Positions 6,489-13,509 of a DNA stretch of 18,477 nucleotides are shown piece by piece. Position 1 is the stretch's first letter. Every line of letters starts with the position of its first letter. The DNA comes from Prevotellamassilia sp. (GTDB lineage: Bacteria; Bacteroidota; Bacteroidia; Bacteroidales; Bacteroidaceae): the NCBI GenBank assembly GCA_018383375.1, contig JAHAWW010000276.1, positions 1-18,477 on the forward strand, in the 5' to 3' direction. Below the pieces are notes generated by a model. The model made no database searches. It had not been told where the DNA came from and was given only the letters and a program-made list of their open reading frames with translations. The position numbers and the translations under genes are program-made.

Positions 6489-8987
6489 TTATTTGATAAT
6501 GACTGTCTTGCCGCCCTTCACGTAGACGCCCTTGGTGGGGTTCACCACGCGGCGACCGCTCAGGTCATAGATTTCGCCGGTTTGTTCGCCTCCGCCGATG
6601 ATGGTCTGAATGCCGGTGGCTTCACCGAAGTCGAAGGTCAGACGGTTGGCGCCCATTTCTTTGCGGAGGTAAGCACGGTTGGCCTTGAGGGCTGTGCCCA
6701 CGGTGGGATGATAGAGACCTACAACACCGTCCTTACAGCCCAGCACGTAGTCGGCGGCAGTGGCCGTCTGGCTCTCGCCTGAGAGGATGCCTGAGAGCAG
6801 ATTGCCGGGAGTGGTGGCAGTGGTTGAAGAGAGCACGTTGAAAGTGGCGGTAGCGCTCGAGCTGTTGACGAAGATACCCGTGTTGGCAGGCACTTCAGTG
6901 GCAGTGGCGAGTTTCACGCTGGTGCCCGAAGCGTTGAGCACAGAGGGATAATAGATGGTGGCGTCGGCGGCAGAGATGGCCACGGGCACGTACAGAGAGC
7001 TCCAATAGTCGCCGGTCGTGGCCTCGTTGAGGTCGAGCTCGATGGTGGTGACTTCGGCAATGGTCCATTTGGAGTCGCCGTCGGTGTCGTTCCAAGCGTT
7101 GATGTTGCCGGCAGACTCGGCGTGCATGTCCCAGCCCACCAGTTGCGCACGGAATTTAATCGAGTTATCGGCGTATTTGCTGATGGTATATACGCCTTTC
7201 CCTTCTGCGTCGGTGGTCAGAGCAACATTGGAGTAGGTACCGGCTTGATAGGCTGCGAGGTATTTGCCTTGGTTGACATTGTAGATGCTGACATTGCCGT
7301 CGATATAGGCAAAACGCCACAATTGGTCAAGGTCTTTGTTGGATGCTGCCACCAGATAGCCAATGTTCTTGTTGTCTGATTTTGTGGAGAGATAGGTGCC
7401 GTATTTGACGTTGCTGATGCGATAGACCTTATTGGGAATGGTTGCTACGGCAGATTCCAATCTGGCCTCTGTGGAGTTCACTCCTGTTACAATGGCCTGA
7501 GCGGTGGTCTCGTTTTTGTTGGCGTTGTATGCGCTGACGGCGTCGGTATAGTCCGAGGTCGAGACAGTGCTTAATCCCAAGATGTCAAGTACATTGTTGA
7601 GTTTGTTGACTTTCGGGCTGGTAGAAGGCCACATGTCTTTGCCTTTATAGGCAATGCATGCAGCGTTGTTGGCCAAGAGTGTAGTGAGGTCTTCGCCGGT
7701 CACCTCGGTGAAGTGGAACGAAGAGCCGTTGTCGGTGGCACCATTGCTGTGGTCCCAATAGCCGATGGTGTTATTGACGTCGTTGATGTAGCCGGTGGCA
7801 GTGTTGTCTTTGCGGAATACATAGCCGGATGTACCGTTCTTGGTCAAAATCCAGTCGTTGCCGTCCGTGGTGGCCACGTCGGTGAAGTTGAGGGTGGCGT
7901 TGTTCACAACGTCGGCGCTCCAAAGGATCTTGCCGCTGCCGGCCACGTAGTTGTAGATTTTGAAGCCGTTGGCTGCGTCGCCTGTGAAGGCAAAGAGGTG
8001 GTTGGGAGCCATCTCGTCGACAGTGGTCTCGTTATGGTTGAGGTTGGCTACTTCGTCGTAGCGCACCTGTTTCTGACTGCTTGCTTCTTTACGGATGACG
8101 AGGGTGTACCAGTGCATGCCTTCGCCAAAGGCGCCGTCGGTGAGTGTAGACACGGTGAAGGGCAGCGTCTCGCTGGCGTTGTCCACATAGGTGGCGGTGA
8201 ATACAGAGCCGGCGGGGATGGGGTTGGAAGTCACTTCGGTGGTCACACCCGTGCAGGTCAGGCCATAGCGGCTTGCCGGGCTGAAGACAGAAGAGAGATT
8301 GCCCAAGTCGGCATTGATGTTGATTTCCACTTGTTCGGTAGCAAAGATAGTGCCGTTGTAAACGCTGTTGAGCGTCACGTCAACAAACTGACTTTCCAGA
8401 TTGGTCACAGCAGTGGCAATGGCACTCTGAGTCTCTGTGCTGACAGTCTCACCGGCCACTTCTTCAATCTTCATCACGTCGGCATTGGCCTCATAGCCCT
8501 CAAAGCGTACGGGGCTTGCACTAGCAGAAGGATATCCACAAGCCGCGCACAGATATTGGTTGGCCGTACGGCCCACTACGGTGAAGACATAATTGTCGGT
8601 GTAGCCGCTTTCTTTGGAGAATACGCAGCTGAAAGCCGTCGGGTTGTCGCTGAATTGGGCCGTCGAGGTGGTGGCATCGGCAGCGTTGATAAACTTGCCG
8701 GCACCAAGGTTGTAGAGATAAAATCTGCCTTTAGCACTCTTATAAATGCTAAAGTTGATGCTCACGCCATCGTCGGTCGTAGCCTTGTGGTTGTTCACGT
8801 AGCCGCTAAGGGTTACGCCGGCCAGACCGAGTCCGTTGTTGCTGTAATCGGCGTGATAAGCCAGATAGCCACGTCCGCCCTTGTCTGCCTTGATGGTATA
8901 AACCTTTGAGGCATCAAAGGAGGGCGTTTGCGCTGTTGCCATAATACACGTCAGCAACAGCGTGAAGAGAAATGTAATTTTCTTCAT
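6489..8987 (-). CDS. Large secreted protein with beta-trefoil-like modules and a C-terminal sorting-like tail
   Basis: An 832-residue exported protein. Residues 1-20 are a classical signal peptide (MKKITFLFTLLLTCIMATAQ), with cleavage likely after AQ. Three segments have the short-strand, ricin/trefoil-like style (YxIxN..GkYL.., W-x-F/I): about 26-176, 325-430 and 519-648. The clearest is the third (VYRISNVKYGTYLST, LDQLWRF, WTIAEV). Residues about 180-300 form another strand-rich module, 650-790 a typical pre-tail module, and 792-832 the tail IYDLSGRRV...PTKGVYVKGGKTVIIK. Such tails are usual on Bacteroidales secreted proteins and resemble type IX secretion sorting signals. I see no catalytic domain. 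A carbohydrate- or host-surface-binding role is inference from the trefoil style. The likely cotranscribed partner is the 56-residue peptide gene. Confidence 0.8.
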   Translation of the reverse strand: MKKITFLFTLLLTCIMATAQTPSFDASKVYTIKADKGGRGYLAYHADYSNNGLGLAGVTLSGYVNNHKATTDDGVSINFSIYKSAKGRFYLYNLGAGKFINAADATTSTAQFSDNPTAFSCVFSKESGYTDNYVFTVVGRTANQYLCAACGYPSASASPVRFEGYEANADVMKIEEVAGETVSTETQSAIATAVTNLESQFVDVTLNSVYNGTIFATEQVEININADLGNLSSVFSPASRYGLTCTGVTTEVTSNPIPAGSVFTATYVDNASETLPFTVSTLTDGAFGEGMHWYTLVIRKEASSQKQVRYDEVANLNHNETTVDEMAPNHLFAFTGDAANGFKIYNYVAGSGKILWSADVVNNATLNFTDVATTDGNDWILTKNGTSGYVFRKDNTATGYINDVNNTIGYWDHSNGATDNGSSFHFTEVTGEDLTTLLANNAACIAYKGKDMWPSTSPKVNKLNNVLDILGLSTVSTSDYTDAVSAYNANKNETTAQAIVTGVNSTEARLESAVATIPNKVYRISNVKYGTYLSTKSDNKNIGYLVAASNKDLDQLWRFAYIDGNVSIYNVNQGKYLAAYQAGTYSNVALTTDAEGKGVYTISKYADNSIKFRAQLVGWDMHAESAGNINAWNDTDGDSKWTIAEVTTIELDLNEATTGDYWSSLYVPVAISAADATIYYPSVLNASGTSVKLATATEVPANTGIFVNSSSATATFNVLSSTTATTPGNLLSGILSGESQTATAADYVLGCKDGVVGLYHPTVGTALKANRAYLRKEMGANRLTFDFGEATGIQTIIGGGEQTGEIYDLSGRRVVNPTKGVYVKGGKTVIIK

Positions 8988-9055
8988 GTGATAAAAAATG
9001 ATTATTTATTAGAGAAAAAGAGAATTCGTGCGTCAAGTCAAGTCCTTGACCGCCG

Positions 9056-9063
9056 CAAAGGTA
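9056..9063 (-). promoter_or_regulatory. -7 box for the secreted-protein gene
   Basis: On the minus strand TACCTTTG matches TAnnTTTG, 69 bases before the start codon. A TTTG on the minus strand (9088-9091) leaves 24 bases, too long. GTTG (9080-9083) leaves 16, so the -33 is weak. The leader contains the short palindrome GTCAAGGACTTGAC. Confidence 0.55.
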
Positions 9064-9149
9064 ATAACTTTTAATATAACAACTTAACAAACACCCCCCC
9101 GAATTCCACAAAATTAACACTGATTGCATTTGCGCCGTCCAAAAACAAT

Positions 9150-9185
9150 CCCTCCTCCATCGCTTTCAATCACGATGAAGGAGGG
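9150..9185 (-). terminator. Terminator of tRNA-Leu
   Basis: 13-base arms 9150-9162 and 9173-9185 pair with one G-T around a 10-base loop. On the minus strand it is followed by ATTGTTTTT. It begins 6 bases past the encoded CCA end of tRNA-Leu. Confidence 0.8.
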
Positions 9186-9190
9186 TTGAG

Positions 9191-9275
9191 TGGTGCGCCT
9201 GATAGGACTCGAACCTACACGACCGAAATCACCAGATCCTAAGTCTGGCGCGTCTACCAATTTCGCCACAAGCGC
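9191..9275 (-). tRNA. tRNA-Leu (anticodon TAG)
   Basis: On the minus strand GCGCTTG (9275-9269) pairs with CAGGCGC (9201-9195) as acceptor stem. The anticodon stem CCAGA/TCTGG encloses CTTAGGA, giving anticodon TAG (codon CUA). The long variable arm is typical of a class II tRNA. The T arm contains GGTTCGAGTCC, the discriminator is A, and CCA is encoded at 9193-9191. No tRNA-end duplication was found next to it. Confidence 0.93.
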
Positions 9276-9298
9276 ATATTTATATGTAATAAGCGTTG

Positions 9299-9330
9299 CA
9301 AAGTTAGTGCAAGCGAGAGCAAAGACCAAA
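9299..9330 (-). promoter_or_regulatory. Promoter of tRNA-Leu, at the edge of a hairpin repeat
   Basis: Minus-strand TTTG (9330-9327), 20 bases, then TAACTTTG (9306-9299): an ideal Bacteroidota promoter. Expected start is about 17 bases before the tRNA. Both boxes lie in the first unit of repeat cluster A. Confidence 0.8.
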
Positions 9331-9563
9331 TAAAACTTGTTTTAATTTGGGCTTTGCCGAGCGCAGCCTAACTTGCGCCGTCAGGTGAGAGTTAGTGCAA
9401 GGCGAGCGGAATGGCAAGAAAAACTTGTTTTTTTGTTGCCATTCCCGAGCCGCCTAACTTGCGTTTTTGCGAGAGTTAGTGCAAGGCGAGCGGAATGACA
9501 AGAAAAAACTTGTTTTTGTTGCCATTCCCGAGCCGCCGCCTAAGTTGCGCCGTCAGGTGAGAG
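9299..9563 (-). repeat. Hairpin repeat cluster A (three units) upstream of tRNA-Leu
   Basis: Three related units of about 80-90 bases in one orientation, each opening with AGTTAGTGCAAG and closing with a CCTAACTTGCG-like end: about 9299-9378, 9387-9468 and 9471-9555. Units 2 and 3 share the core GCGAGCGGAATG, a CAAG...CTTG hairpin with A and T runs, and TTGCCATTCCCGAGCC. Unit 1 has a different arm sequence that still forms a stem (GCAAAG...CTTTGC). The phrase GCGCCGTCAGGTGAGAG ends units 1 and 3. The cluster lies 31 bases past the hipA stop and may also end hipA transcription. Confidence 0.85.
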
Positions 9564-9593
9564 CCGAATACCAAATATCAGCTGGCTCATCCT

Positions 9594-11087
9594 TCAATTC
9601 GGGAACAATGTTTCTATCAGTTTGATTTTCCCGCAGGCCGGCAACTGAAATATGTTTTGCGTGTTGAGTTCAAGATAAAGGTCTGCTTGGGGTTTGACGA
9701 ACTTTCTATGGCGCTGTCCGTCTATCGTGACCCTCACCTCATAGCATCGTTTGGAATTAACCGAAATGGTCACGTCTGTGATGGTTCGTCCATACTTGTC
9801 GGATAAGGCCGCTTCGGGAATATTGGCTTTATTCATATAACCGAAAGATGTCAGGTTCTCATTCAGTGTGTGTTGGATGATGCCACGCCATGGCAGTCCC
9901 ACGGCATTGGTTTCGGCATATACATTGAAATGCCCTATGGCCTCGGCCACGCGATTGATGATAGCGTGAGCATTCTTGATGTCATTTTGTTTGGCAAAAT
10001 CAAGCAAATCAGTTTTCGTTATGTCGCTGGTTTTCCCTCCGATACTCATATTGCGCGATGTGTTTGGCCCCGTACCGTTCGTGTTGAAAATGAAGGTGAC
10101 GTCATAGGCCGGAGCGATGTGCCACTTGCCATTCTCTGCGAGTAGGAATGAAAAATTCTTGTTGTGGTCGTCTGTATTGTTGGCCATCACGTTGAAGACC
10201 ATGCGGGCATACAGTTGTTCAATCTCACTTTCTGAAATAGATAGTTCTCGGCACGTTGCAATGAGCGCTTCATAAGTACATGCCTCCGGATTTATGGCAG
10301 CCAATGTCTGTATGTGGATTTTTTTGCCGCCTTTACGGTCAAACCGTTTGGTCAGAAAATGGTTGCTTCCTTCCACCGTCAACAATCTGCACTCTTCCAT
10401 ATCAATGCCTGCGGCAACAGCCATATTGTAATATGTCGTTTCGATTTCGGCCAAAGGCATTGAATAGTCACCAAATTTGAGGATGTAATATTCAAATCCG
10501 GCAAGCCCGTCGGTCTGTCCCGACCGTAGCTCGCCTGTTTCGTTGTTGATGGCGATAATCGCTTTCATCTGACGGCCTCCGGCTGATGTGCCCACCGCCA
10601 GCAGGGCCTGCATAGTCAGATTTTCGCTAATGTCCAACGCTATGTTTTCTCTGTTTTCGAGTATCTTCAGTGACAAGTTATAGAGAGCCTTGATATCAAT
10701 TTTGTGGGTGTATCTGAGCTCGTCGGCGCATGGCTCATATTCCAGTGCGCCCATACCTCTTGTGCCGATAAACATCAGCTTGTAGAGCGGTGTGATTTTA
10801 TTGCGTGGTATTTTGTTGTCCTTGACCCATTTTTCAAAGAGCGTATTGCCCCAGGAGTCTGGGAGGGAGTCGGCGATGAATGGTGGCAACCCTTGATATA
10901 AGGGGCGCTCATCGCCATATATCGGCAAGAGCATATTGCGCTTCTTGGCCGGTGAGAGCAGTGGGGCAATATCCGGAATAGCGTCTTTTCGCTCTGGGTT
11001 ATACATAAAATAGGTGCGTCTCGTGGCAGAGTCCCACACGAGTCGACCGATTTCATTACCCCATAAGTTGACTTTCAGGAATATCAT
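9594..11087 (-). CDS. hipA: HipA-family serine/threonine kinase toxin
   Basis: Cytosolic kinase toxin of a type II toxin-antitoxin pair; E. coli HipA phosphorylates GltX and induces growth arrest. The 497-residue chain has the N-terminal HipA subdomain (about 1-120, with the LPPFIADSLPDSWGN segment), then the kinase-like part. A glycine-rich loop GTSAGGRQMK ends in Lys175 (ATP-lysine candidate). The catalytic motif NNTDDHNKN contains Asp306 as the HipA Asp309 equivalent. APAYDV carries Asp329, equivalent to HipA Asp332. All expected catalytic residues are present, so the kinase looks intact. About 70 residues at the C-terminus (427-497, GRTITDVTISVN and onward) extend beyond the usual HipA end. 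Its ATG overlaps the antitoxin's TGA (ATGA), so translation is coupled. Confidence 0.92.
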   Translation of the reverse strand: MIFLKVNLWGNEIGRLVWDSATRRTYFMYNPERKDAIPDIAPLLSPAKKRNMLLPIYGDERPLYQGLPPFIADSLPDSWGNTLFEKWVKDNKIPRNKITPLYKLMFIGTRGMGALEYEPCADELRYTHKIDIKALYNLSLKILENRENIALDISENLTMQALLAVGTSAGGRQMKAIIAINNETGELRSGQTDGLAGFEYYILKFGDYSMPLAEIETTYYNMAVAAGIDMEECRLLTVEGSNHFLTKRFDRKGGKKIHIQTLAAINPEACTYEALIATCRELSISESEIEQLYARMVFNVMANNTDDHNKNFSFLLAENGKWHIAPAYDVTFIFNTNGTGPNTSRNMSIGGKTSDITKTDLLDFAKQNDIKNAHAIINRVAEAIGHFNVYAETNAVGLPWRGIIQHTLNENLTSFGYMNKANIPEAALSDKYGRTITDVTISVNSKRCYEVRVTIDGQRHRKFVKPQADLYLELNTQNIFQLPACGKIKLIETLFPN

Positions 11088-11407
11088 ACTTCAGACTTTT
11101 TGCTTTTTCTTACCCGTTGTATTTTTTTCTCTTTGTCATTATACAGATAAGGCGACTCGGGCAGTTCGGGCAGCAGCTTGTCCCAATTCTCGTCCAAGCC
11201 TAACACTTTCAGCAGTCGCATCAGTGTACTGAACGAAATGTCAGTCATATTCCCGGACTCAAATTTATAGAGCGTGGTCATGCCGATCGATGTGGCCTCG
11301 GCAACTTCCTTGCGTGTCATACGTAATCGCAGACGGTAGTCGCGAAACCTCAACCCAAGGTTCCCGATGATATCTGCCGCGGTCAAAGATTTGTTTGAAA
11401 GTATCAT
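11084..11407 (-). CDS. hipB: XRE/HipB-like antitoxin and repressor
   Basis: A 107-residue DNA-binding protein with a Cro/C1-type helix-turn-helix at about 17-80 (FRDYRLRLRMTRKEVAEATS, then TTLYKFESGN and LMRLLKVLGL). The C-terminus is highly basic (KEKKIQRVRKSKKSEV). In HipAB systems this protein binds and restrains the kinase and represses the shared promoter. Here it is the first gene, followed by hipA with a 4-base overlap. Palindromes over its start codon and near the predicted transcription start fit autorepression. It could be called simply an XRE regulator if the pairing were ignored, but the overlap makes the antitoxin reading strong. Confidence 0.9.
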   Translation of the reverse strand: MILSNKSLTAADIIGNLGLRFRDYRLRLRMTRKEVAEATSIGMTTLYKFESGNMTDISFSTLMRLLKVLGLDENWDKLLPELPESPYLYNDKEKKIQRVRKSKKSEV

Positions 11408-11417
11408 TATAGTGATA
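11402..11417. promoter_or_regulatory. Putative operator 1 of the xre-hipA unit
   Basis: TATCATTATAGTGATA is an almost perfect palindrome (TATCA-N6-TGATA) covering the antitoxin start codon. Its TATCx...xGATA shape recalls E. coli HipB operators (TATCC-N8-GGATA), but the similarity is only suggestive. Confidence 0.4.
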
Positions 11418-11441
11418 TATAACTATTCTTTTGCTTTATAA

Positions 11442-11458
11442 TATTCATTAGAATGATA
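11442..11458. promoter_or_regulatory. Putative operator 2 of the xre-hipA unit
   Basis: TCATT-AG-AATGA (11445-11456) is a perfect inverted repeat inside TATTCA...TGATA. It overlaps the start of transcription predicted from the -7 box at 11463-11470, a natural place for a repressor. Confidence 0.4.
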
Positions 11459-11461
11459 TTT

Positions 11462-11630
11462 GCAAAGTTAGTGCAAGGCGAGCGGAATGGCAAGAAAAAA
11501 CTTGTTTTTTGTTGCCATTCCCGAGCCGCCGCCTAACTTGCGTTTTTGCGAGAGTTAGTGCAAGGCGAGCGGAATGGCAAGAAAATCTTGTTTTTTGTTG
11601 CCCTTCCCGAGCCGCCGCCTAACTTGCGCC
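11462..11630 (-). repeat. Hairpin repeat cluster B (two units) upstream of xre-hipA
   Basis: Two units of the same family as cluster A (about 11462-11552 and 11553-11630), same orientation, separated by TTTTTGCGAG. Each has GTTAGTGCAAGGCGAGCGG, a GGAATGGCAA...TTGCCATTCC stem around a CAAG...CTTG core (the second unit has CCCTTCC on the right arm), and CCGCCGCCTAACTTGCG. The proximal edge carries the xre-hipA promoter. Confidence 0.88.
11463..11494 (-). promoter_or_regulatory. Promoter of the xre-hipA unit, inside hairpin repeat B
   Basis: Minus-strand CTTG (11494-11491), 20 bases, TAACTTTG (11470-11463). The -7 matches the consensus and the -33 differs at one position. The leader would be about 50 bases. 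Confidence 0.65.
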
Positions 11631-11992
11631 AATCCATCAATCATTTTTCTATACCCCAAAATTTTGCCTTTTTCCCAATCACCCAATCACACGCCGTGTA
11701 ACCGTTTGAGAATAAGTCATTTGCTGTGATTGAACGATGAGGCGTGTTTAATCACACTTCGGCTATTTGGGCTCGTAACCAAAAGAGAATGAGGCATTTG
11801 CTGTGATTGAAGGCTGAAATCCGCTCCAATCACACGGCCTCAGACGGCGACAAACAGCCTCAGAGCTTTACGCAAAACAAAAGGTTGCAAAAACTTTGCA
11901 ACCTTGCATACATACGGCATTACCGTTTGATAGACTGTTTATAGCCTGATGTAGAGTTGGGCAATGAAACCCTGCACGACTCTGCACGACCG
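11631..11992. other. Intergenic region with paired direct repeats
   Basis: No gene is visible between repeat cluster B and the ATPase stop. It contains an imperfect 27-base direct repeat (11708-11734 and 11785-11811, 25 of 27 identical). Each copy ends in TGTGATTG, which pairs with a downstream CAATCACA-like arm (11748-11756 and 11827-11834). A terminator lies at 11881-11905, and a small tandem TGCACGACTC/TGCACGACCG lies next to 11973-11992. Confidence 0.6.
11881..11905 (-). terminator. Terminator of the ATPase gene
   Basis: AAGGTTGCAAA (11881-11891) pairs perfectly with TTTGCAACCTT (11895-11905). On the minus strand it is followed by TTGTTTTG. It lies about 88 bases beyond the ATPase stop. 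Confidence 0.75.
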
Positions 11993-13177
11993 TCAATAGA
12001 GGAAGCCGAAGAGCCACAGTGGCAGTTCGTTGCCATGGGCCACCTCGGTGTTGTAGCGGGCAAAGAGTACGTTGTCGGTGGTTTTGGTGCGGCGTGGTCG
12101 TTCACACACGCACACTTCGGTGGTGTGATTGATTTTGTAGAAGCCTTCGCGGCGCTCTTTGTTGATGGTGTGGTGTCGCCAAAGTGTGTTGACAAAGAAT
12201 GTCTCCATGATGAGTTGCTCGCTCATCTGCGGGTTGTAGACGGCATAGAGCAGGTTGGTGTCGTGGAGCATGATGCCGGCCGGCTTTTTGGGGAATGTTT
12301 CGCCTTCGCGGTAGACCATATTGATGAGGCGGGCTTCTTCGAGATATTTCAGGTAGTTCATCACTGTGGCGCGGCTGGTGCCGATGATTTCGGCCATACG
12401 GCTGACGTTGGGCGACGAGCCGCCTTCGACTGCGAGCATATAGAGCAGGCGTTTGAGGCGTGAGAGATATTTCAGTTCCACCTGTTTGTTGAAGAGGATG
12501 TCCACTTCAATCATCATGTTCATCGCCTTGAGCAGTGCTTCGGTGAAGTTATGGTTTTCGAGGAAGAAGGGGTAGTAGCCGTGTCCAAGATATTCACGGA
12601 AAAACTGCCACGGGTGCACTCTCGACACGATGGCCGACTGTATGCGCTCGTGCTCGGCAAAGAGTTGTTCGGAGGTGAAGGGTTGGAAGCGGTTGCCGGT
12701 CTGCAGGTTGATGTATTCACGGAAAGAGAAGCCGTGGAGCACGTAGGTGCGTGCCAGTTCAGCCAGTTCGGTATTGTTGTCTTCGCTGTTTTCCACCGAG
12801 GTGGTGGTATAGACGATGCGCAGCAGGGGGAATTTGTGGTAACACTCGCAGAGTTGTTCTTTCCAGTCGTTGAGTTTAAACGCTTGGTCTATGAGCAACA
12901 CTCTGCCGCCGGCCCCGACAAATTCTTCGGCAAAGCTCACGAGGCCTCGTCCTTGAAAATAGAAGTTGTTGAGGTTGATATAGAGACATTGGCGTAGCCG
13001 CGAGTCGTAGTTTTCCTTGGCATATTGCAGCAGGAAAGAGGTGCGTCCCACGCCGCGTGGACCTTTGATGGCAATGAGGCGGTAGCTCCAGTCGATAGTG
13101 TCCATGAGGGCACGTCGAATGGGGGCGTTATAGTGCTCCATCAAAAAAGCGTGCGTGCGAAAAAAGGTTTCCAGCAT
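11993..13177 (-). CDS. AAA-type ATP-binding protein with DUF4143-like C-terminus
   Basis: A 394-residue protein of the AAA_14/DUF4143 kind, common and multicopy in Bacteroidales, role unknown. The Walker A region is GPRGVGRTS at residues 39-47, where the usual Lys is Arg45. The Walker B region is RVLLIDQ (92-98), with Gln98 where a Glu is usual. FSFREYINLQTG (about 150-161) is a family mark. A winged-helix-like segment lies at about 255-288 (SRMAEIIGTSRATVMNYLKYLEEARLI). The DUF4143-like end lacks the usual acidic/Lys nuclease-like motif I would expect and finishes PLWLFGFLY. A Met at 13225 is in frame, but the promoter's -7 box (13223-13230) lies over it, so I start at Met 13177, preceded by AAGAGA. 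It stands alone, transcribed away from the small secreted protein gene. Confidence 0.82.
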   Translation of the reverse strand: MLETFFRTHAFLMEHYNAPIRRALMDTIDWSYRLIAIKGPRGVGRTSFLLQYAKENYDSRLRQCLYINLNNFYFQGRGLVSFAEEFVGAGGRVLLIDQAFKLNDWKEQLCECYHKFPLLRIVYTTTSVENSEDNNTELAELARTYVLHGFSFREYINLQTGNRFQPFTSEQLFAEHERIQSAIVSRVHPWQFFREYLGHGYYPFFLENHNFTEALLKAMNMMIEVDILFNKQVELKYLSRLKRLLYMLAVEGGSSPNVSRMAEIIGTSRATVMNYLKYLEEARLINMVYREGETFPKKPAGIMLHDTNLLYAVYNPQMSEQLIMETFFVNTLWRHHTINKERREGFYKINHTTEVCVCERPRRTKTTDNVLFARYNTEVAHGNELPLWLFGFLY

Positions 13178-13221
13178 AGTCTCTTGGTCTATAGAATTAG
13201 GTTTAAGGTCGCAATACCTTG

Positions 13222-13327
13222 GCAAAGTTAGTGCAAGGCGAGTGGAATGGCAAGAAAAAACTTGATTTTTTATTGCCAGCCGCCGCCTAACTTGCGCCTT
13301 TTGCGAGAGTTAGTGCAAGGCGAGCGG
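13222..13327 (-). repeat. Hairpin repeat cluster C (one unit and a fragment) upstream of the ATPase
   Basis: The first unit (13222-13296) has GCAAAGTTAGTGCAAGGCGAG, a CAAG...CTTG core and CCGCCGCCTAACTTGCG, but has lost the ATTCCCGA part of the right arm. A second unit (from about 13304) is cut off after GCAAGGCGAGCGG. Orientation relative to the downstream gene is the same as in clusters A and B. Confidence 0.85.
13223..13254 (-). promoter_or_regulatory. Promoter of the ATPase gene, inside hairpin repeat C
   Basis: Minus-strand CTTG (13254-13251), 20 bases, TAACTTTG (13230-13223). Same arrangement as at 11463-11494. It places the transcription start near 13216 and so excludes the upstream Met at 13225. 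Confidence 0.65.
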
Positions 13328-13392
13328 CTTTTATATTGAGTACTCTAATTGTCCATAATGATTTATGAAATGAAACAAAATAGGTGGTACTA

Positions 13393-13424
13393 ATTGTGTG
13401 ATATGCCAATTATCATTAGTTTTG
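13393..13424 (+). promoter_or_regulatory. Promoter of the small secreted protein gene
   Basis: ATTG (13393-13396), 20 bases, then TAGTTTTG (13417-13424) matches the Bacteroidota promoter with one -33 mismatch. The leader would be about 80 bases. This promoter is not part of the hairpin repeat family. Confidence 0.65.
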
Positions 13425-13509
13425 CAACAAATGATCATTAAAAGTTGCGATTAGTCACTTATCGCTAAGGAACTTAGAAAAAGAATACATATCATTCAAA
13501 CTTTCCAAG

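Noticed and set aside
7713..8909. Plus-strand open reading of 398 codons opposite the secreted-protein gene
   Set aside because: It mirrors the codon pattern of the 832-residue gene on the other strand, lacks a signal or motif of its own and has no promoter. The minus-strand protein has a signal peptide and sorting-like tail, so it is the real gene.
13178..13225. Longer start for the ATPase at position 13225
   Set aside because: The -7 box of its promoter (13223-13230) overlaps that Met, so a transcript would start after it. Met 13177 with an upstream AAGAGA fits better.
9299..13327. CRISPR array
   Set aside because: The repeats are long, self-complementary, unevenly spaced over 4 kb and without unique spacers of uniform length; no cas genes are visible.
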